From NCBI GenBank assembly GCA_948288625.1, contig CAOHYA010000001.1, forward strand, positions 1-64,000: 64,000 bases of DNA, in the 5' to 3' direction. This document shows, one piece after another, positions 23,555-31,449 of the stretch; within the stretch, counting starts at the first letter, position 1; every line of letters starts with the position of its first letter. The stretch is from an uncultured Candidatus Saccharibacteria bacterium (GTDB taxonomy: Bacteria > Patescibacteriota > Saccharimonadia > Saccharimonadales > Saccharimonadaceae). A model generated the notes under the pieces. The model was not told where the DNA came from. It did not search any database and saw nothing but the letters and a program-made list of their open reading frames with translations. A program made the translations under genes and the position numbers.

Positions 23555-25622
23555 TCGAGAATACTTTCTTGCGAATAGGGCTAACAAGAAGTGTAAGCGC
23601 CCCGAGACCAATCATAACCGCCACGGCATACCCTATGACATTTTGCTGAACAAGTCCGGTATTAGGAGCACTCGGCACGATAGGAGCTACAGCCGCAAGC
23701 GCAGCAGGCCCAGCTGGGTCAACAATGACCCCATTGACTTCGCCGTCCGCATCAAGCTCTCCGCCATCCGTCACCTCGTACGAAACAGTCGTAACCGTAG
23801 TTGCACCGACTACGGCAGTGCCAAATACCGCATCCTGTATCGAACCATAAGCACCGTTAACGAATTTACGTGTTTGCCATCCACTCGTGTCGTAGACCTT
23901 ATCGTAGTACATTGTTACCGTTGAGGTACCACCCGGAGTCGTACAATTTGCATTGAAGTCGAACATTCCAAGTGGATAATCGAACGCCCCGTCATTCTGA
24001 CCCAAGTCACCTTCGGACACAATACTGACATTACTAAGACCTTCGCACACGCCTTCGATAGCAATTGTACTGTAGTTGCCGGTAGCTGGATTAACGAGAG
24101 AAGTAACGTTTTGCTGCTGGGAGTCCGGAGTACCATCACCGTTTCCGTCACCGTTATTAGGAGCGTTATTCTCAACTTCATTAGAGACGTTATCTTCGTC
24201 CGTATCACCGTTCCACGAGACAGTAATCGGAAGAATTTCCATGTCAGAACCACCATACGTGTAAGTATCGATCAGACTGTCGTTACCCATGCTATCGCCA
24301 CTAAAGTCACCCCATGTATGAAAGCCGTCAGCCTTGCCATCATTATTATTGTCAGTCAGACTTCCTGATACAACACCGTTCGGCAGATTTGATGTTGCGT
24401 CGCTATGTACGAGATCGTACTGGTCGGTCTGGTCGTTGTAGATACGGAGCGCCGTAAGATCATCCCAGAAAACAGTTGTATTCTCAGTTGTGTTAGCATC
24501 AACCGCCTTGTAGATCGTCAGGCCGTTAGCCCAGGTTTCTCCGTCATGAGTACCCCCAGACGCTTCGACATCACGAGCGACGAAGTGAAATTCACCGATT
24601 CGAAGCTGGATACGTGCATTATACGAACCATTCGTCACGGTTTGACCATCTGCATATTTTCCGTCCCACTCAATAGTATTGAGACCAGCATTCGCATTGC
24701 CAATGAGGACACGATCTCCGGTACCGTACATACCGTCTTTATTCGTATCGATAGTGATCGCATAGGTTGCATTACCCGAGTTGCTATTGAATTCGAACGT
24801 ACCCTTTTTGTTAAAGTTATCAGCGGTAAAGGTTTGCGCGCTAATCACAGGAGTCGTCGTGTTTGAATCCCCGGCAATGTCCGGGAAACCTAAGTAGATC
24901 GGGTACAATGGCGTTACGCTCGCATCAACACCATCTTCACTTGCGCTCACTCCTGAATACGGCGCATCAAGCCCGATATTGTTCGCCATAAGTCGGTATG
25001 ATCCACCGGCGAAATTATTCAAATCAAGCTTCCATACGAAATTTTCGCCATCAACCGGCGCAGGGACAAGCGCATAAAAATCGGCATCAGTCGAAGACTC
25101 TTCTGGATATTCGTCTACGCTATTAGCTTCCATGGCAGATAATCGCCACATATATGACCAGATTCGTCCACCGTCATTTGTCGGATCTGGATTGATTGAA
25201 TTGGTTGAAGTGACCGTAAAGTCATATCGGAACAACTCGCCATTAGGATCGAGTTCTACACGATACACACCGGAGTTTTCTGGTGTGAACTTGTAGGTGT
25301 TAGTGATTGGATTCGGTAAAGGTGCTTGACAGTCAAGATTGGCCGTAAATTCATCATTATCAACCACTACAATGTCATCATCAAGATTCGCCGGCGTTCC
25401 TACGGTGTCATAGATACTGATGAAAGTGTCGACACAAAGTGAAATGTTTAACGTTTCTCCAGCGTTGAGTATATCTGCATATACATCAGTACTGGAACTC
25501 AGCTGCTGCATATCGTTTACTTGATGCGTTCCTTCTGCATACGCCACCGCAGGCAGCATGAGTGATACACCCAACACAAATGCCGCCGTTAATAAAAACA
25601 CGCTTTTTATACTTCGAACCAT
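23535..25622 (-). CDS. large secreted surface protein with C-terminal PNTG-type sorting signal
   Basis: 695 aa from ATG 25622, chosen because the signal peptide (SVFLLTAAFVLGVSLMLPAVAYA) then sits at the N-terminus; the frame extends to 25733. The body is beta-rich, with an Asp/Asn-rich acidic character, and includes FEFNSNSGNATYAITIDTNKDG and a calcium-binding-like NNAPNNGDGNGDGTPDSQ stretch. The C-terminus is a sorting signal: APNTG, a hydrophobic helix (VIGYAVAVMIGLGALTLLV) and a basic tail. The downstream sortase gene overlaps it. Adhesion or surface structure is likely, ligand unknown. Confidence 0.88.
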   Translation of the reverse strand: MVRSIKSVFLLTAAFVLGVSLMLPAVAYAEGTHQVNDMQQLSSSTDVYADILNAGETLNISLCVDTFISIYDTVGTPANLDDDIVVVDNDEFTANLDCQAPLPNPITNTYKFTPENSGVYRVELDPNGELFRYDFTVTSTNSINPDPTNDGGRIWSYMWRLSAMEANSVDEYPEESSTDADFYALVPAPVDGENFVWKLDLNNFAGGSYRLMANNIGLDAPYSGVSASEDGVDASVTPLYPIYLGFPDIAGDSNTTTPVISAQTFTADNFNKKGTFEFNSNSGNATYAITIDTNKDGMYGTGDRVLIGNANAGLNTIEWDGKYADGQTVTNGSYNARIQLRIGEFHFVARDVEASGGTHDGETWANGLTIYKAVDANTTENTTVFWDDLTALRIYNDQTDQYDLVHSDATSNLPNGVVSGSLTDNNNDGKADGFHTWGDFSGDSMGNDSLIDTYTYGGSDMEILPITVSWNGDTDEDNVSNEVENNAPNNGDGNGDGTPDSQQQNVTSLVNPATGNYSTIAIEGVCEGLSNVSIVSEGDLGQNDGAFDYPLGMFDFNANCTTPGGTSTVTMYYDKVYDTSGWQTRKFVNGAYGSIQDAVFGTAVVGATTVTTVSYEVTDGGELDADGEVNGVIVDPAGPAALAAVAPIVPSAPNTGLVQQNVIGYAVAVMIGLGALTLLVSPIRKKVFSIAKTKK

Positions 25623-25784
25623 TTTCTCTACCCCACTGTTGTAATTAATAAAAGTATAAGCGAGATGTGACGATATGGCAAGATAGCCTAAATCATCATA
25701 AGGCACAAAAAATAGAGGAGGTTGTAACTTCAATCAAACATGATTTATCGGTAATTCAGTGGATTGGTCTTATCAGGGAATTAC

Positions 25785-26597
25785 CTAATTACCTTTATCA
25801 CCGATTGTTTTAACTTGCCATTCATGAATACCTGCAACCCAATCCCACCCTTCTTTTGGCGAGATAATACGTAAGTCCTTGGAATCACTCTTGTCACGCA
25901 GTGCTTTAACGTATGCACGATCCTGCTCGAGTCGCTTGGATACTTCATCATCTTTCCCTATGGAACCATGACCCGGGATAACGAATGTAACATCGCTTAT
26001 TTGATCTTCGAATTGTTGTAAAGCATTAAGATAATCACTAATCGGATCATTCGCAGCTAAATTAAGCATTGGAATAAAGACATCAGACATCATGTCACCT
26101 GCAACCAGAACTCGTTCGTCTTTAATTATTAAAGCTGCATGACCTGGCGCATGACCAGAGTGTTCAACGATTGTTACTTCAGGTCCGTCCCAAGGAAGAC
26201 TTGTTGTTCCGGCTGGCAAAGCGGTAAGTTGTCCAAATAAATTGTCGAGTGGTACTTGCCCGGCTACTTCCTCTGGTAGTTCTGTTTCTTCCTTGGCTTT
26301 CCAATCTGGGCTAGAGAGTTGAGATTTCATTTGAGCGGCTGTTCTCTCCGTGCCATAACGGGGCACGTCACCGAACTCCACGTCCCAAAGTACATGATCC
26401 CAGTGTGGATGCGTAGAAAAGCCTGTGTTAACTACTAGGCCCATAGTCTTTAGGTCTTCAGCTACAGATTTCATTTCTGCTGTTGTAAGGCCGGCGTCCA
26501 CGACAAGCACACCACTATTGCCTTTTACAATGGTTGTATTACTCTGCATACAATCACTCTCGTGAACCCATACATTTTCGGTAATTTGCTTCAGCAT
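25785..26597 (-). CDS. metallo-beta-lactamase-fold hydrolase
   Basis: 270 aa. Metal-binding motif H63-x-H65-x-D67-H68 in STHPHWDHVLWD, a later His in HSGHAPGHAAL, bridging Asp in VLVAGDMMSD and distal His in IPGHGSIG: the full two-metal site of the superfamily. The arrangement resembles the SoxH/CphA-like or quorum-lactonase-like groups more than glyoxalase II, but the substrate is not readable. AAAGGA Shine-Dalgarno before ATG 26597. No signal peptide, so cytosolic. Confidence 0.9.
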   Translation of the reverse strand: MLKQITENVWVHESDCMQSNTTIVKGNSGVLVVDAGLTTAEMKSVAEDLKTMGLVVNTGFSTHPHWDHVLWDVEFGDVPRYGTERTAAQMKSQLSSPDWKAKEETELPEEVAGQVPLDNLFGQLTALPAGTTSLPWDGPEVTIVEHSGHAPGHAALIIKDERVLVAGDMMSDVFIPMLNLAANDPISDYLNALQQFEDQISDVTFVIPGHGSIGKDDEVSKRLEQDRAYVKALRDKSDSKDLRIISPKEGWDWVAGIHEWQVKTIGDKGN

Positions 26598-26710
26598 ACT
26601 ATTCCTTTCTTGTAATTATTTCGGCATCGTCTACGAATTAACTCTAATTGTAGCAGTGCATTAAGTTATTCGCAGGAGTATAAATGAGCGGTTTCGGTTC
26701 TGGTTTGGGA

Positions 26711-26742
26711 TATAAAAAGTTAGAACCGTATTAACAGTTCTG
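26711..26742 (-). terminator. terminator copy A
   Basis: Minus strand AGAAC-(10 nt)-GTTCT then AACTTTTTA. It lies downstream of the gene at 26803-27570 and is one of three copies of the hairpin seen after tRNA-Asn (30673-30702). Confidence 0.65.
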
Positions 26743-26797
26743 ACTTTATTGATTATGGCTTGGCATCCATTAATGGACACACTTCTCAACTTTGGGA
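26743..26797 (-). repeat. tRNA-3'-end-like repeat, copy A
   Basis: On the minus strand this carries GTCCATTAATGGATGCCAAGC followed by CATAATCAA and the terminator, aligning with the T-arm/acceptor end of tRNA-Asn (30721-30795) and its trailer. The anticodon half is missing and the T-arm is not intact, so it is a relic, not a tRNA. Confidence 0.55.
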
Positions 26798-26802
26798 TAT
26801 AA

Positions 26803-27570
26803 CTACTTGCCAATACTTAACGACTTAATCATTTTCTTAATCTGCTTAAATTCATCAGACTGTGCGTAAGCCGTAGCCTCGTCTAATGATTTAAATATCT
26901 GGTATGTTTTTGGGTCACCTTCTTGTTGAGCTTCGGCATACCATAGTCCAACAATTATTCCACCTAGAGCTGCATTGCTTGATTTGACGTAATAACGATA
27001 GTTGACACTGATACCAGGGCACCTGACTAAATCGTCACCAAGCTGTAAATCATTATCATGTGGCTCGTCATTTTCTATGAGTCCAAATGCAATGCCATAA
27101 TTATTGGTTGCCGTTTCAACAATAGTATATCCAAAGTCAACTGAGCCTATACCTTTTAATTCGAATGAATCTTTAGTTATTGTCGAAATAGGCACAAGAG
27201 CTGAATCCTCAGCACACAATCCACCAATCTCCTTTCCCGTGCTTAAAGACGACACAACCTTACCCTGAGCGTTTAAAACTTCAACGTATGAAACGTACCA
27301 CTCGGAAGTATTATCAGCCTCTACACGTTCCACTACAGACCAGTTAGCTGGATAGTTAAATGTTATATCATGATCCTGCGACTTAAATTCTTTAGTAATA
27401 GATAGTGTTTCTTGCTGACTCGAGTCCTTAACTGGGATTGTATCCAATTGCTTGTTTTTAACAAAATTTTGCCAAAAGACAAATCCAAGCAGCCCAATAA
27501 CCGCTACTACCAAGATAATAACTATAGCTATATGTGCACTTCCACTTTGTCTGAGAGAGTTCTTAATCAT
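26803..27570 (-). CDS. G-S-A-H family single-pass membrane protein
   Basis: 255 aa. The N-terminus MIKNSLRQSGSAHIAIV leads into one membrane helix (IVIILVVAVIGLLGFVFW), then an extracytoplasmic domain about residues 45-250 (ITFNYPANWSVVE and LKGIGSVDFGYTIVE). FNYPANW matches FKYPKDW in the paralogue at 28886-29542, a PsbP-like lipoprotein-type domain pattern. The prepilin-like start without a normal cleavage site is notable. TAAGAT 6 nt before ATG suggests a leaderless mRNA. Flanked by hairpins on both sides. Confidence 0.72.
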   Translation of the reverse strand: MIKNSLRQSGSAHIAIVIILVVAVIGLLGFVFWQNFVKNKQLDTIPVKDSSQQETLSITKEFKSQDHDITFNYPANWSVVERVEADNTSEWYVSYVEVLNAQGKVVSSLSTGKEIGGLCAEDSALVPISTITKDSFELKGIGSVDFGYTIVETATNNYGIAFGLIENDEPHDNDLQLGDDLVRCPGISVNYRYYVKSSNAALGGIIVGLWYAEAQQEGDPKTYQIFKSLDEATAYAQSDEFKQIKKMIKSLSIGK

Positions 27571-27582
27571 GTATTTATCTTA
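27568..27582 (-). promoter_or_regulatory. leaderless-type promoter of G-S-A-H gene 1
   Basis: TAAGAT at 27577-27582, 6-nt spacer, ATG at 27570. Confidence 0.5.
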
Positions 27583-27586
27583 CCAA

Positions 27587-27622
27587 ACAAAAACACTTTC
27601 ATTACAGAAAGTGCTTATGCTG
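27587..27622 (-). terminator. hairpin with T-tract upstream of G-S-A-H gene 1
   Basis: Minus strand GCACTTTC-TGTAAT-GAAAGTGTTTTTG: an intrinsic-terminator shape ending about 20 nt before the ATG at 27570. It would stop any transcript from further upstream, so the gene depends on its own promoter. Confidence 0.65.
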
Positions 27623-27630
27623 GCTTATAA

Positions 27631-27649
27631 CGATAAAGGAAGTTATAAC
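27631..27649. repeat. 19-bp direct repeat, copy 1
   Basis: CGATAAAGGAAGTTATAAC, exact match to 29613-29631. Both copies lie 60-70 nt upstream of a G-S-A-H gene start and next to a GCCA end and a hairpin. A diverged relative occurs near 25718-25735. Confidence 0.8.
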
Positions 27650-27714
27650 CACAATTAAAATGGAACATGCCAGCTAAATTGCTTATTTGATATTCATGTA
27701 ATAAAGTAAGTTAC

Positions 27715-28344
27715 ATGAAAGAAAACACACATACAGACCCTACCCATCACCATTCTAATGATTCAAAAAATGTTTTTGATAATCCTGAACTGTTTATAGA
27801 AAAGTTTGATGGAGCCGATCGAGACGATTGGCAGAAACCAAACGAAGTAATCGAGGCGTTCGACATACCGCCCGATGCGGTAGTTGTCGAAATTGGTGCT
27901 GGTACTGGTTACTTTGCAGTTCGACTGGCGGAACATTTAAAAGATGGTCGTATTATCGCTTACGAGCAAGCCCCAAAAATGGCAGATTATCTTAAGGATC
28001 GTATAGATAAATTAGGATTTAGCAATGTCGATGTTCGCATGACCGAGCAAGACGGTAGCCTCGTGCTAGAGAAACCGGCTGATCTTATTTTCTCGGTTGA
28101 TGTATATCACCATATCCAGGATCGTGCGGCTTACTTTGCCAACGTGAGGAGACACTTTAAAACTAATAGCGTGTTAGTTGTAATCGATCGTACCGAAGAA
28201 GAAGTAGAAGGACAGCCTACAGGACATAGAATACCTAGCGCAATAGTAAAAGAAGAAATGCAAGAAGCTGGGTTTGCTTTAGTGCATGAGTTAGATTTTT
28301 TGTTACCTACCCAATACTATCTAGCGTTCAAAAGAGTTGAATAA
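27715..28344 (+). CDS. class I SAM-dependent methyltransferase
   Basis: 209 aa. Motif I VVEIGAGTGYFAVRLA (residues about 58-73), motif II acidic end IIAYEQAP, motif IV LIFSVDVYHHI. His-rich N-terminus (HTDPTHHHSND), possibly metal-sensitive. It shares an operon with the Rrf2 regulator 6 nt downstream, so the regulator may control it. It could methylate a small molecule such as a metalloid or quinone (the UbiE/ArsM-like fold), which the sequence alone does not settle. Confidence 0.88.
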   Translation: MKENTHTDPTHHHSNDSKNVFDNPELFIEKFDGADRDDWQKPNEVIEAFDIPPDAVVVEIGAGTGYFAVRLAEHLKDGRIIAYEQAPKMADYLKDRIDKLGFSNVDVRMTEQDGSLVLEKPADLIFSVDVYHHIQDRAAYFANVRRHFKTNSVLVVIDRTEEEVEGQPTGHRIPSAIVKEEMQEAGFALVHELDFLLPTQYYLAFKRVE

Positions 28345-28350
28345 ACCTCT

Positions 28351-28785
28351 ATGAAAAAGAGTACTAAGTTTTCGGATGTATTGCATATCCTTCTTCACAT
28401 GGCAGAATCTAAAGATCCAATTACCTCGGATGATTTAGCTAAGGCGATGAAGACTAATCCCGTTGTTGTTCGTAGAACGATGGCAGGGTTGCGGGAGCAA
28501 GGATTTGTCAATTCCCAAAAAGGGCACGGCGGCGGCTGGCAACTTACATGCGATTTAGAAAACGTCACATTGCATGATGTATATGTGGCAATAGGCGCGC
28601 CGACTATGATTGCATTAGGAAACCGAACAGATTCATCGGAGTGCATTGTAGAAAAGGCTGTCAATATAGCGACCAGCGACGCCTTCATTGATGCGGAAAA
28701 GGCTCTAGTTAGTAGTCTTCGTGAAACCACGTTAGTAGATTTGAATAACATTGCAGCCAGGTATTCCCGTAAAGAAAGCCTCTAG
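28351..28785 (+). CDS. Rrf2 family transcriptional regulator
   Basis: 144 aa. N-terminal winged helix: KFSDVLHILLHMAESK, TSDDLAKAMKTNPVVVRRTMAGLREQGFVNSQKGHGGGWQL, with the Rrf2 G-x-GGG wing. The C-terminal dimerisation helix follows. Only two Cys are present (LTCDLE, SSECIVE), so the three-Cys iron-sulfur site of IscR/NsrR is not complete. It lies 6 nt behind the methyltransferase and likely regulates this pair. Confidence 0.92.
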   Translation: MKKSTKFSDVLHILLHMAESKDPITSDDLAKAMKTNPVVVRRTMAGLREQGFVNSQKGHGGGWQLTCDLENVTLHDVYVAIGAPTMIALGNRTDSSECIVEKAVNIATSDAFIDAEKALVSSLRETTLVDLNNIAARYSRKESL

Positions 28786-28805
28786 TTTCATTTCTATTAT
28801 GGGTA

Positions 28806-28836
28806 TAAAAAAATCAGAACCGAATTAACAGTTATG
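28806..28836 (-). terminator. terminator copy B
   Basis: Minus strand CATAAC-(10 nt)-GTTCTG then ATTTTTTTA: the same hairpin as copies A and C with one mismatched pair. Downstream of the gene at 28886-29542. Confidence 0.6.
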
Positions 28837-28882
28837 ACTTGGTTGATTATGGCTTGGCTCCCGCTAATGGACGCACTTCGCA
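28837..28882 (-). repeat. tRNA-3'-end-like repeat, copy B
   Basis: Minus strand carries GTCCATTAGCGGGAGCCAAGC and CATAATCAAC before the terminator. AGTTGCGAAGTGCGTCC is closest to copy A. The GGGAGCCAAGCCATAATC part matches the tRNA-Asn acceptor end and trailer. No complete cloverleaf can be drawn. Confidence 0.55.
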
Positions 28883-28885
28883 ACT

Positions 28886-29542
28886 TTAAATAAAAGTTAG
28901 TGAAGACTCAACTAGTTCTTGAAAGCGTCGCTTCGTTTCATCTGAAGTATCATATGAGCCCGAAGCGCTACTAGGCCACTTACTATATGTAGCAACGATT
29001 ACTCTACCGTCAGGTAACACTACTGAGTATTTCGTGATTTCAAAACCTTCTGGTTGAATCGAATCACCACTTGATACAAAAACTGATTTTTTCGCTTCAA
29101 GTCCATCAATATTTAGCATCGATGGATCAGCGGCATCTTCTACCGATCCGGAGGTCTGCGCTATATAAAATGACATCTGGGGAGGAAAATCAGAACCTCC
29201 CCCACAAAGTAACGAATCGTTATCGCCGCCGATACCCCTTACATCGCTACCAAAAAAGACTATATTTGGATTATCGTCACAACTAAGATAAACCCAATCT
29301 TTTGGATACTTAAAAGAAATACCAATAGACTCATTCTTATATGTTTTGTCATCCGATCCTTGAGGAGGGGGAGTTTCAACATCACTTGTGCTAACATTAT
29401 TTACGTTTGCCGAATGGGGCTCATCTTTGTTGATGAAATTTTTCCAAATCACGAACCCGAGTAACGCTATAATTGCGATTACTAGAATAATGACAATAAT
29501 TACATGTGCACTTCCGGTTTGGTTTTGAGATTTTTTAATCAT
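28886..29542 (-). CDS. G-S-A-H family single-pass membrane protein, paralogue
   Basis: 218 aa from ATG 29542, chosen because the N-terminus MIKKSQNQTGSAHVIIV then aligns with the paralogue at 26803-27570; the frame extends to 29563. One membrane helix (IVIILVIAIIALLGFVIW), then an extracytoplasmic domain (ISFKYPKDWVYLSC, then a Gly/Cys-rich loop with two Cys). TATTAT lies 7 nt before the ATG. The whole cassette (19-bp repeat, hairpin, promoter, gene, terminator, tRNA-like relic) repeats the layout of the other copy. Confidence 0.72.
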   Translation of the reverse strand: MIKKSQNQTGSAHVIIVIILVIAIIALLGFVIWKNFINKDEPHSANVNNVSTSDVETPPPQGSDDKTYKNESIGISFKYPKDWVYLSCDDNPNIVFFGSDVRGIGGDNDSLLCGGGSDFPPQMSFYIAQTSGSVEDAADPSMLNIDGLEAKKSVFVSSGDSIQPEGFEITKYSVVLPDGRVIVATYSKWPSSASGSYDTSDETKRRFQELVESSLTFI

Positions 29543-29555
29543 TAGTTTAATAATA
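29540..29555 (-). promoter_or_regulatory. leaderless-type promoter of G-S-A-H gene 2
   Basis: TATTAT at 29550-29555, 7-nt spacer, ATG at 29542. Confidence 0.5.
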
Positions 29556-29561
29556 GCAAAC

Positions 29562-29590
29562 AAAAAGACCTTCAGTTCGAAGATCTTTAA
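29562..29590 (-). terminator. hairpin with T-tract upstream of G-S-A-H gene 2
   Basis: Minus strand AGATCTTC-GAACT-GAAGGTCTTTTTG: an intrinsic-terminator shape ending about 20 nt before the start at 29542, in the same position as the hairpin upstream of gene 1. Confidence 0.6.
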
Positions 29591-29612
29591 GCATAATCAT
29601 TTTGGCTCACCA

Positions 29613-29631
29613 CGATAAAGGAAGTTATAAC
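29613..29631. repeat. 19-bp direct repeat, copy 2
   Basis: CGATAAAGGAAGTTATAAC, exact match to 27631-27649. On the minus strand it is followed by TGGTGAGCCA, again resembling a tRNA 3' end, then by the hairpin. Confidence 0.8.
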
Positions 29632-29755
29632 TATAATCAAACACAACGCCTACTCGTAAATATGTTTCGTATTATCTTTTGGCAATACGAGAAAGTCCAT
29701 CGCGGGCGGCATCTACCATAGAGATACTCCCATTTTTTGGTAAACTATACTCACC

Positions 29756-30541
29756 TTATTCATTTGCTGAAACGTAACCATGCGTAGTCTCTACGTTCGT
29801 CGTAGTTGCTATACCGAGCGCCTTTAATTTAGACGGCAGTGTATCTGTGTGCGCAGAACCGATCCATACCATCGGATTGGTGATTTTGAAGCCTGTTTTT
29901 TTCTCAAACATTTCAATTTGTTGGCCCATTCTACCTATCAGATACCAGTCACGCATCATAACTGATGCCGAAACAGCGATTTCAGTAGCAAGCACAACTC
30001 CCTCGTCACCATTCAGCGCAACCGGGAGAAGTTTATCGATAATACGCACGTACTCAATAAACTCTTGCTCATATTGGGTTCCTTCGCGTGAAGGTTCAGG
30101 GAGAAATACAGGTTTATTTGCACCAACAAGGGCGTTCAGCTGGTCAAATTTATAGGGACCCATATCATGTATCAATCCAGCAGTAACGTCAGCTCCACCA
30201 GTCATCGAGACATCCCAAAACGCTTTCTCTGTAGCCGGTGTGTGATCTAAAAGTTCCAGAAACACTGCATCCGACATCACAAGCTGCGCCTGAAGTTCAC
30301 TTTGATTGACTTCATCCCCGTCACCGTGCGATTCACCGTAAAGACGTACCGTAAGATCATCACCGCCCCTTAGGTACTCGTAACCTCGTGCAAGTCCAGC
30401 CATATGCTCCAAGGAACGTGGAGGGCGTTCGCTACTTAAATTTTCACCCGTAAATGGATCTCGCAATTGAACAACGTCGTCAATAATTTCAAACGAGTTG
30501 TTGTGTTTCTGGGCTTGGGTTTCTGTTATTTCTGAAAGCAT
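29756..30541 (-). CDS. TraB/ChaN-like domain protein
   Basis: 261 aa. RLYGESHGDGDEVNQSELQ near the N-terminus, VFLELLDH, and WIGSAHTDTLPSKLKALGI near the C-terminus give the two-His, Glu-containing pattern of the TraB/ChaN/EreA-like superfamily. It contains putative catalytic or metal/haem-binding His and Glu. No signal peptide or membrane span. No Shine-Dalgarno before ATG 30541; TATACT is about 24 nt upstream. Function is open: peptidase-like, esterase-like or haem-binding. Confidence 0.6.
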   Translation of the reverse strand: MLSEITETQAQKHNNSFEIIDDVVQLRDPFTGENLSSERPPRSLEHMAGLARGYEYLRGGDDLTVRLYGESHGDGDEVNQSELQAQLVMSDAVFLELLDHTPATEKAFWDVSMTGGADVTAGLIHDMGPYKFDQLNALVGANKPVFLPEPSREGTQYEQEFIEYVRIIDKLLPVALNGDEGVVLATEIAVSASVMMRDWYLIGRMGQQIEMFEKKTGFKITNPMVWIGSAHTDTLPSKLKALGIATTTNVETTHGYVSANE

Positions 30542-30615
30542 ATTTGTTTTGGATGTTTACTAAGTATAATTTAGCATATTTACTGAATAAAGTCAAATTA
30601 TAGTAGGTTGTAGCA

Positions 30616-30639
30616 CTTAGCGTGGCTGCTTACGCTGAG
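30616..30639. other. hairpin-forming inverted repeat in intergenic region
   Basis: CTTAGCGT (30616-30623) and ACGCTGAG (30632-30639) pair with one G-T type exception around an 8-nt loop. There is no T-tract. It lies between the TraB-like gene and the tRNA-Asn terminator; role unknown. Confidence 0.4.
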
Positions 30640-30672
30640 CAACATAAACAGTTTCAACTCTAGTCTGGGTAA

Positions 30673-30702
30673 CAAAAAAACAGAACCGAATTAACAGTTC
30701 TG
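30673..30702 (-). terminator. terminator of tRNA-Asn (copy C)
   Basis: Minus strand CAGAAC-(10 nt)-GTTCTG then TTTTTTTG: six perfect pairs and a T7 tract, about 18 nt after the CCA end of the tRNA. Copies A and B are at 26711-26742 and 28806-28836. Confidence 0.85.
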
Positions 30703-30720
30703 ACTTTGTTGATTATGGCT

Positions 30721-30795
30721 TGGCTCCGACGGCTGGACTCGAACCAGCAACCTCGAAGTTAACAGCTTCTTGCTCCACCATTGAGCTACGTCGGA
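30721..30795 (-). tRNA. tRNA-Asn (GUU anticodon)
   Basis: Minus strand: acceptor TCCGACG pairs perfectly with CGTCGGA, D stem GCTC/GAGC, anticodon loop CTGTTAA with anticodon GTT (reads AAC/AAT), T arm GCTGG-TTCGAGT-CCAGC, discriminator G and an encoded CCA. The first anticodon-stem pair (27-43) appears to be A-G, a mismatch. The terminator follows about 18 nt downstream. Confidence 0.92.
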
Positions 30796-30874
30796 ATACA
30801 AGGGGTATTATACCTTGACCTCCATTACAGAGTCAATGCTTTCAAGTATCGACGCGGATGGCGAGTATCGGAAG

Positions 30875-31279
30875 TTATTGACCGAGCCAGATAAGGTAAC
30901 CTACGTAGCCGGCAGCGGCTCCGATGACGAGCGCCAAGAACACTATGATGGCCTTTCCAAGGGTAATTGGTTTTTTGATAACATTCTGGGTAGGTGCAGT
31001 GGATTCCTCTGCGGCAACATCAGCGGACGCAGCTGCAGATTCAACAGCAGGTGCAGCGCCAACAGCAGGTGCAGCGCCAACACCAACATTATTTGCAGGC
31101 AATCCAACAGCTGGCGTATACACCGTTTGCGTAGCTGGCGCCACCTGTGGCTCTAAAGGTCGTGCACTTGCCAACGGGTTACTGGTACGTTGAAAGTCCT
31201 GCCCTGGGCGTTCCGGGCGATAGTTAATGACGCTCCGGCTTGGAGGGATGATGCGAGTGTTTGTATCGTTGTTTTCCAT
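30875..31279 (-). CDS. Ala/Pro-rich tail-anchored membrane protein
   Basis: 134 aa. A disordered N-terminal part (Pro, Arg, then repeated VGAAPAVGAAPAVESAAASAD) and one C-terminal membrane helix (LGKAIIVFLALVIGAAAGYVGYLIWL). No signal peptide, so it is likely inserted by its tail. I do not recognise the family. It diverges from tatC. I prefer it to the overlapping plus-strand frames because of the clear tail helix after a basic KK-P junction. Confidence 0.6.
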   Translation of the reverse strand: MENNDTNTRIIPPSRSVINYRPERPGQDFQRTSNPLASARPLEPQVAPATQTVYTPAVGLPANNVGVGAAPAVGAAPAVESAAASADVAAEESTAPTQNVIKKPITLGKAIIVFLALVIGAAAGYVGYLIWLGQ

Positions 31280-31449
31280 AAATAGGTAGTTATTCCAGCC
31301 ATGGCCACGGTTAATATTCGAAGTATACCAAATACCCCAAGCATAACCTAGATAATAAGGGGTAATGTAGTAACTTTAACAATAGTAAGTTATCTCTAAA
31401 AGCACTACTATTATAAGTAGGAACATAAAAAGTCTATATAAGGTGTGCA

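Noticed and set aside
26697..28885. Additional tRNA genes
   Set aside because: The GCCA-ended segments lack a complete cloverleaf, an anticodon stem and a conserved TTC in the T loop, so they are relics at best.
30924..31193. Plus-strand open frame of 89 aa over the minus-strand membrane protein gene
   Set aside because: It is Ala-rich only because it mirrors the Ala/Pro-rich repeat on the other strand. The minus-strand frame has a clear tail membrane helix and is preferred.
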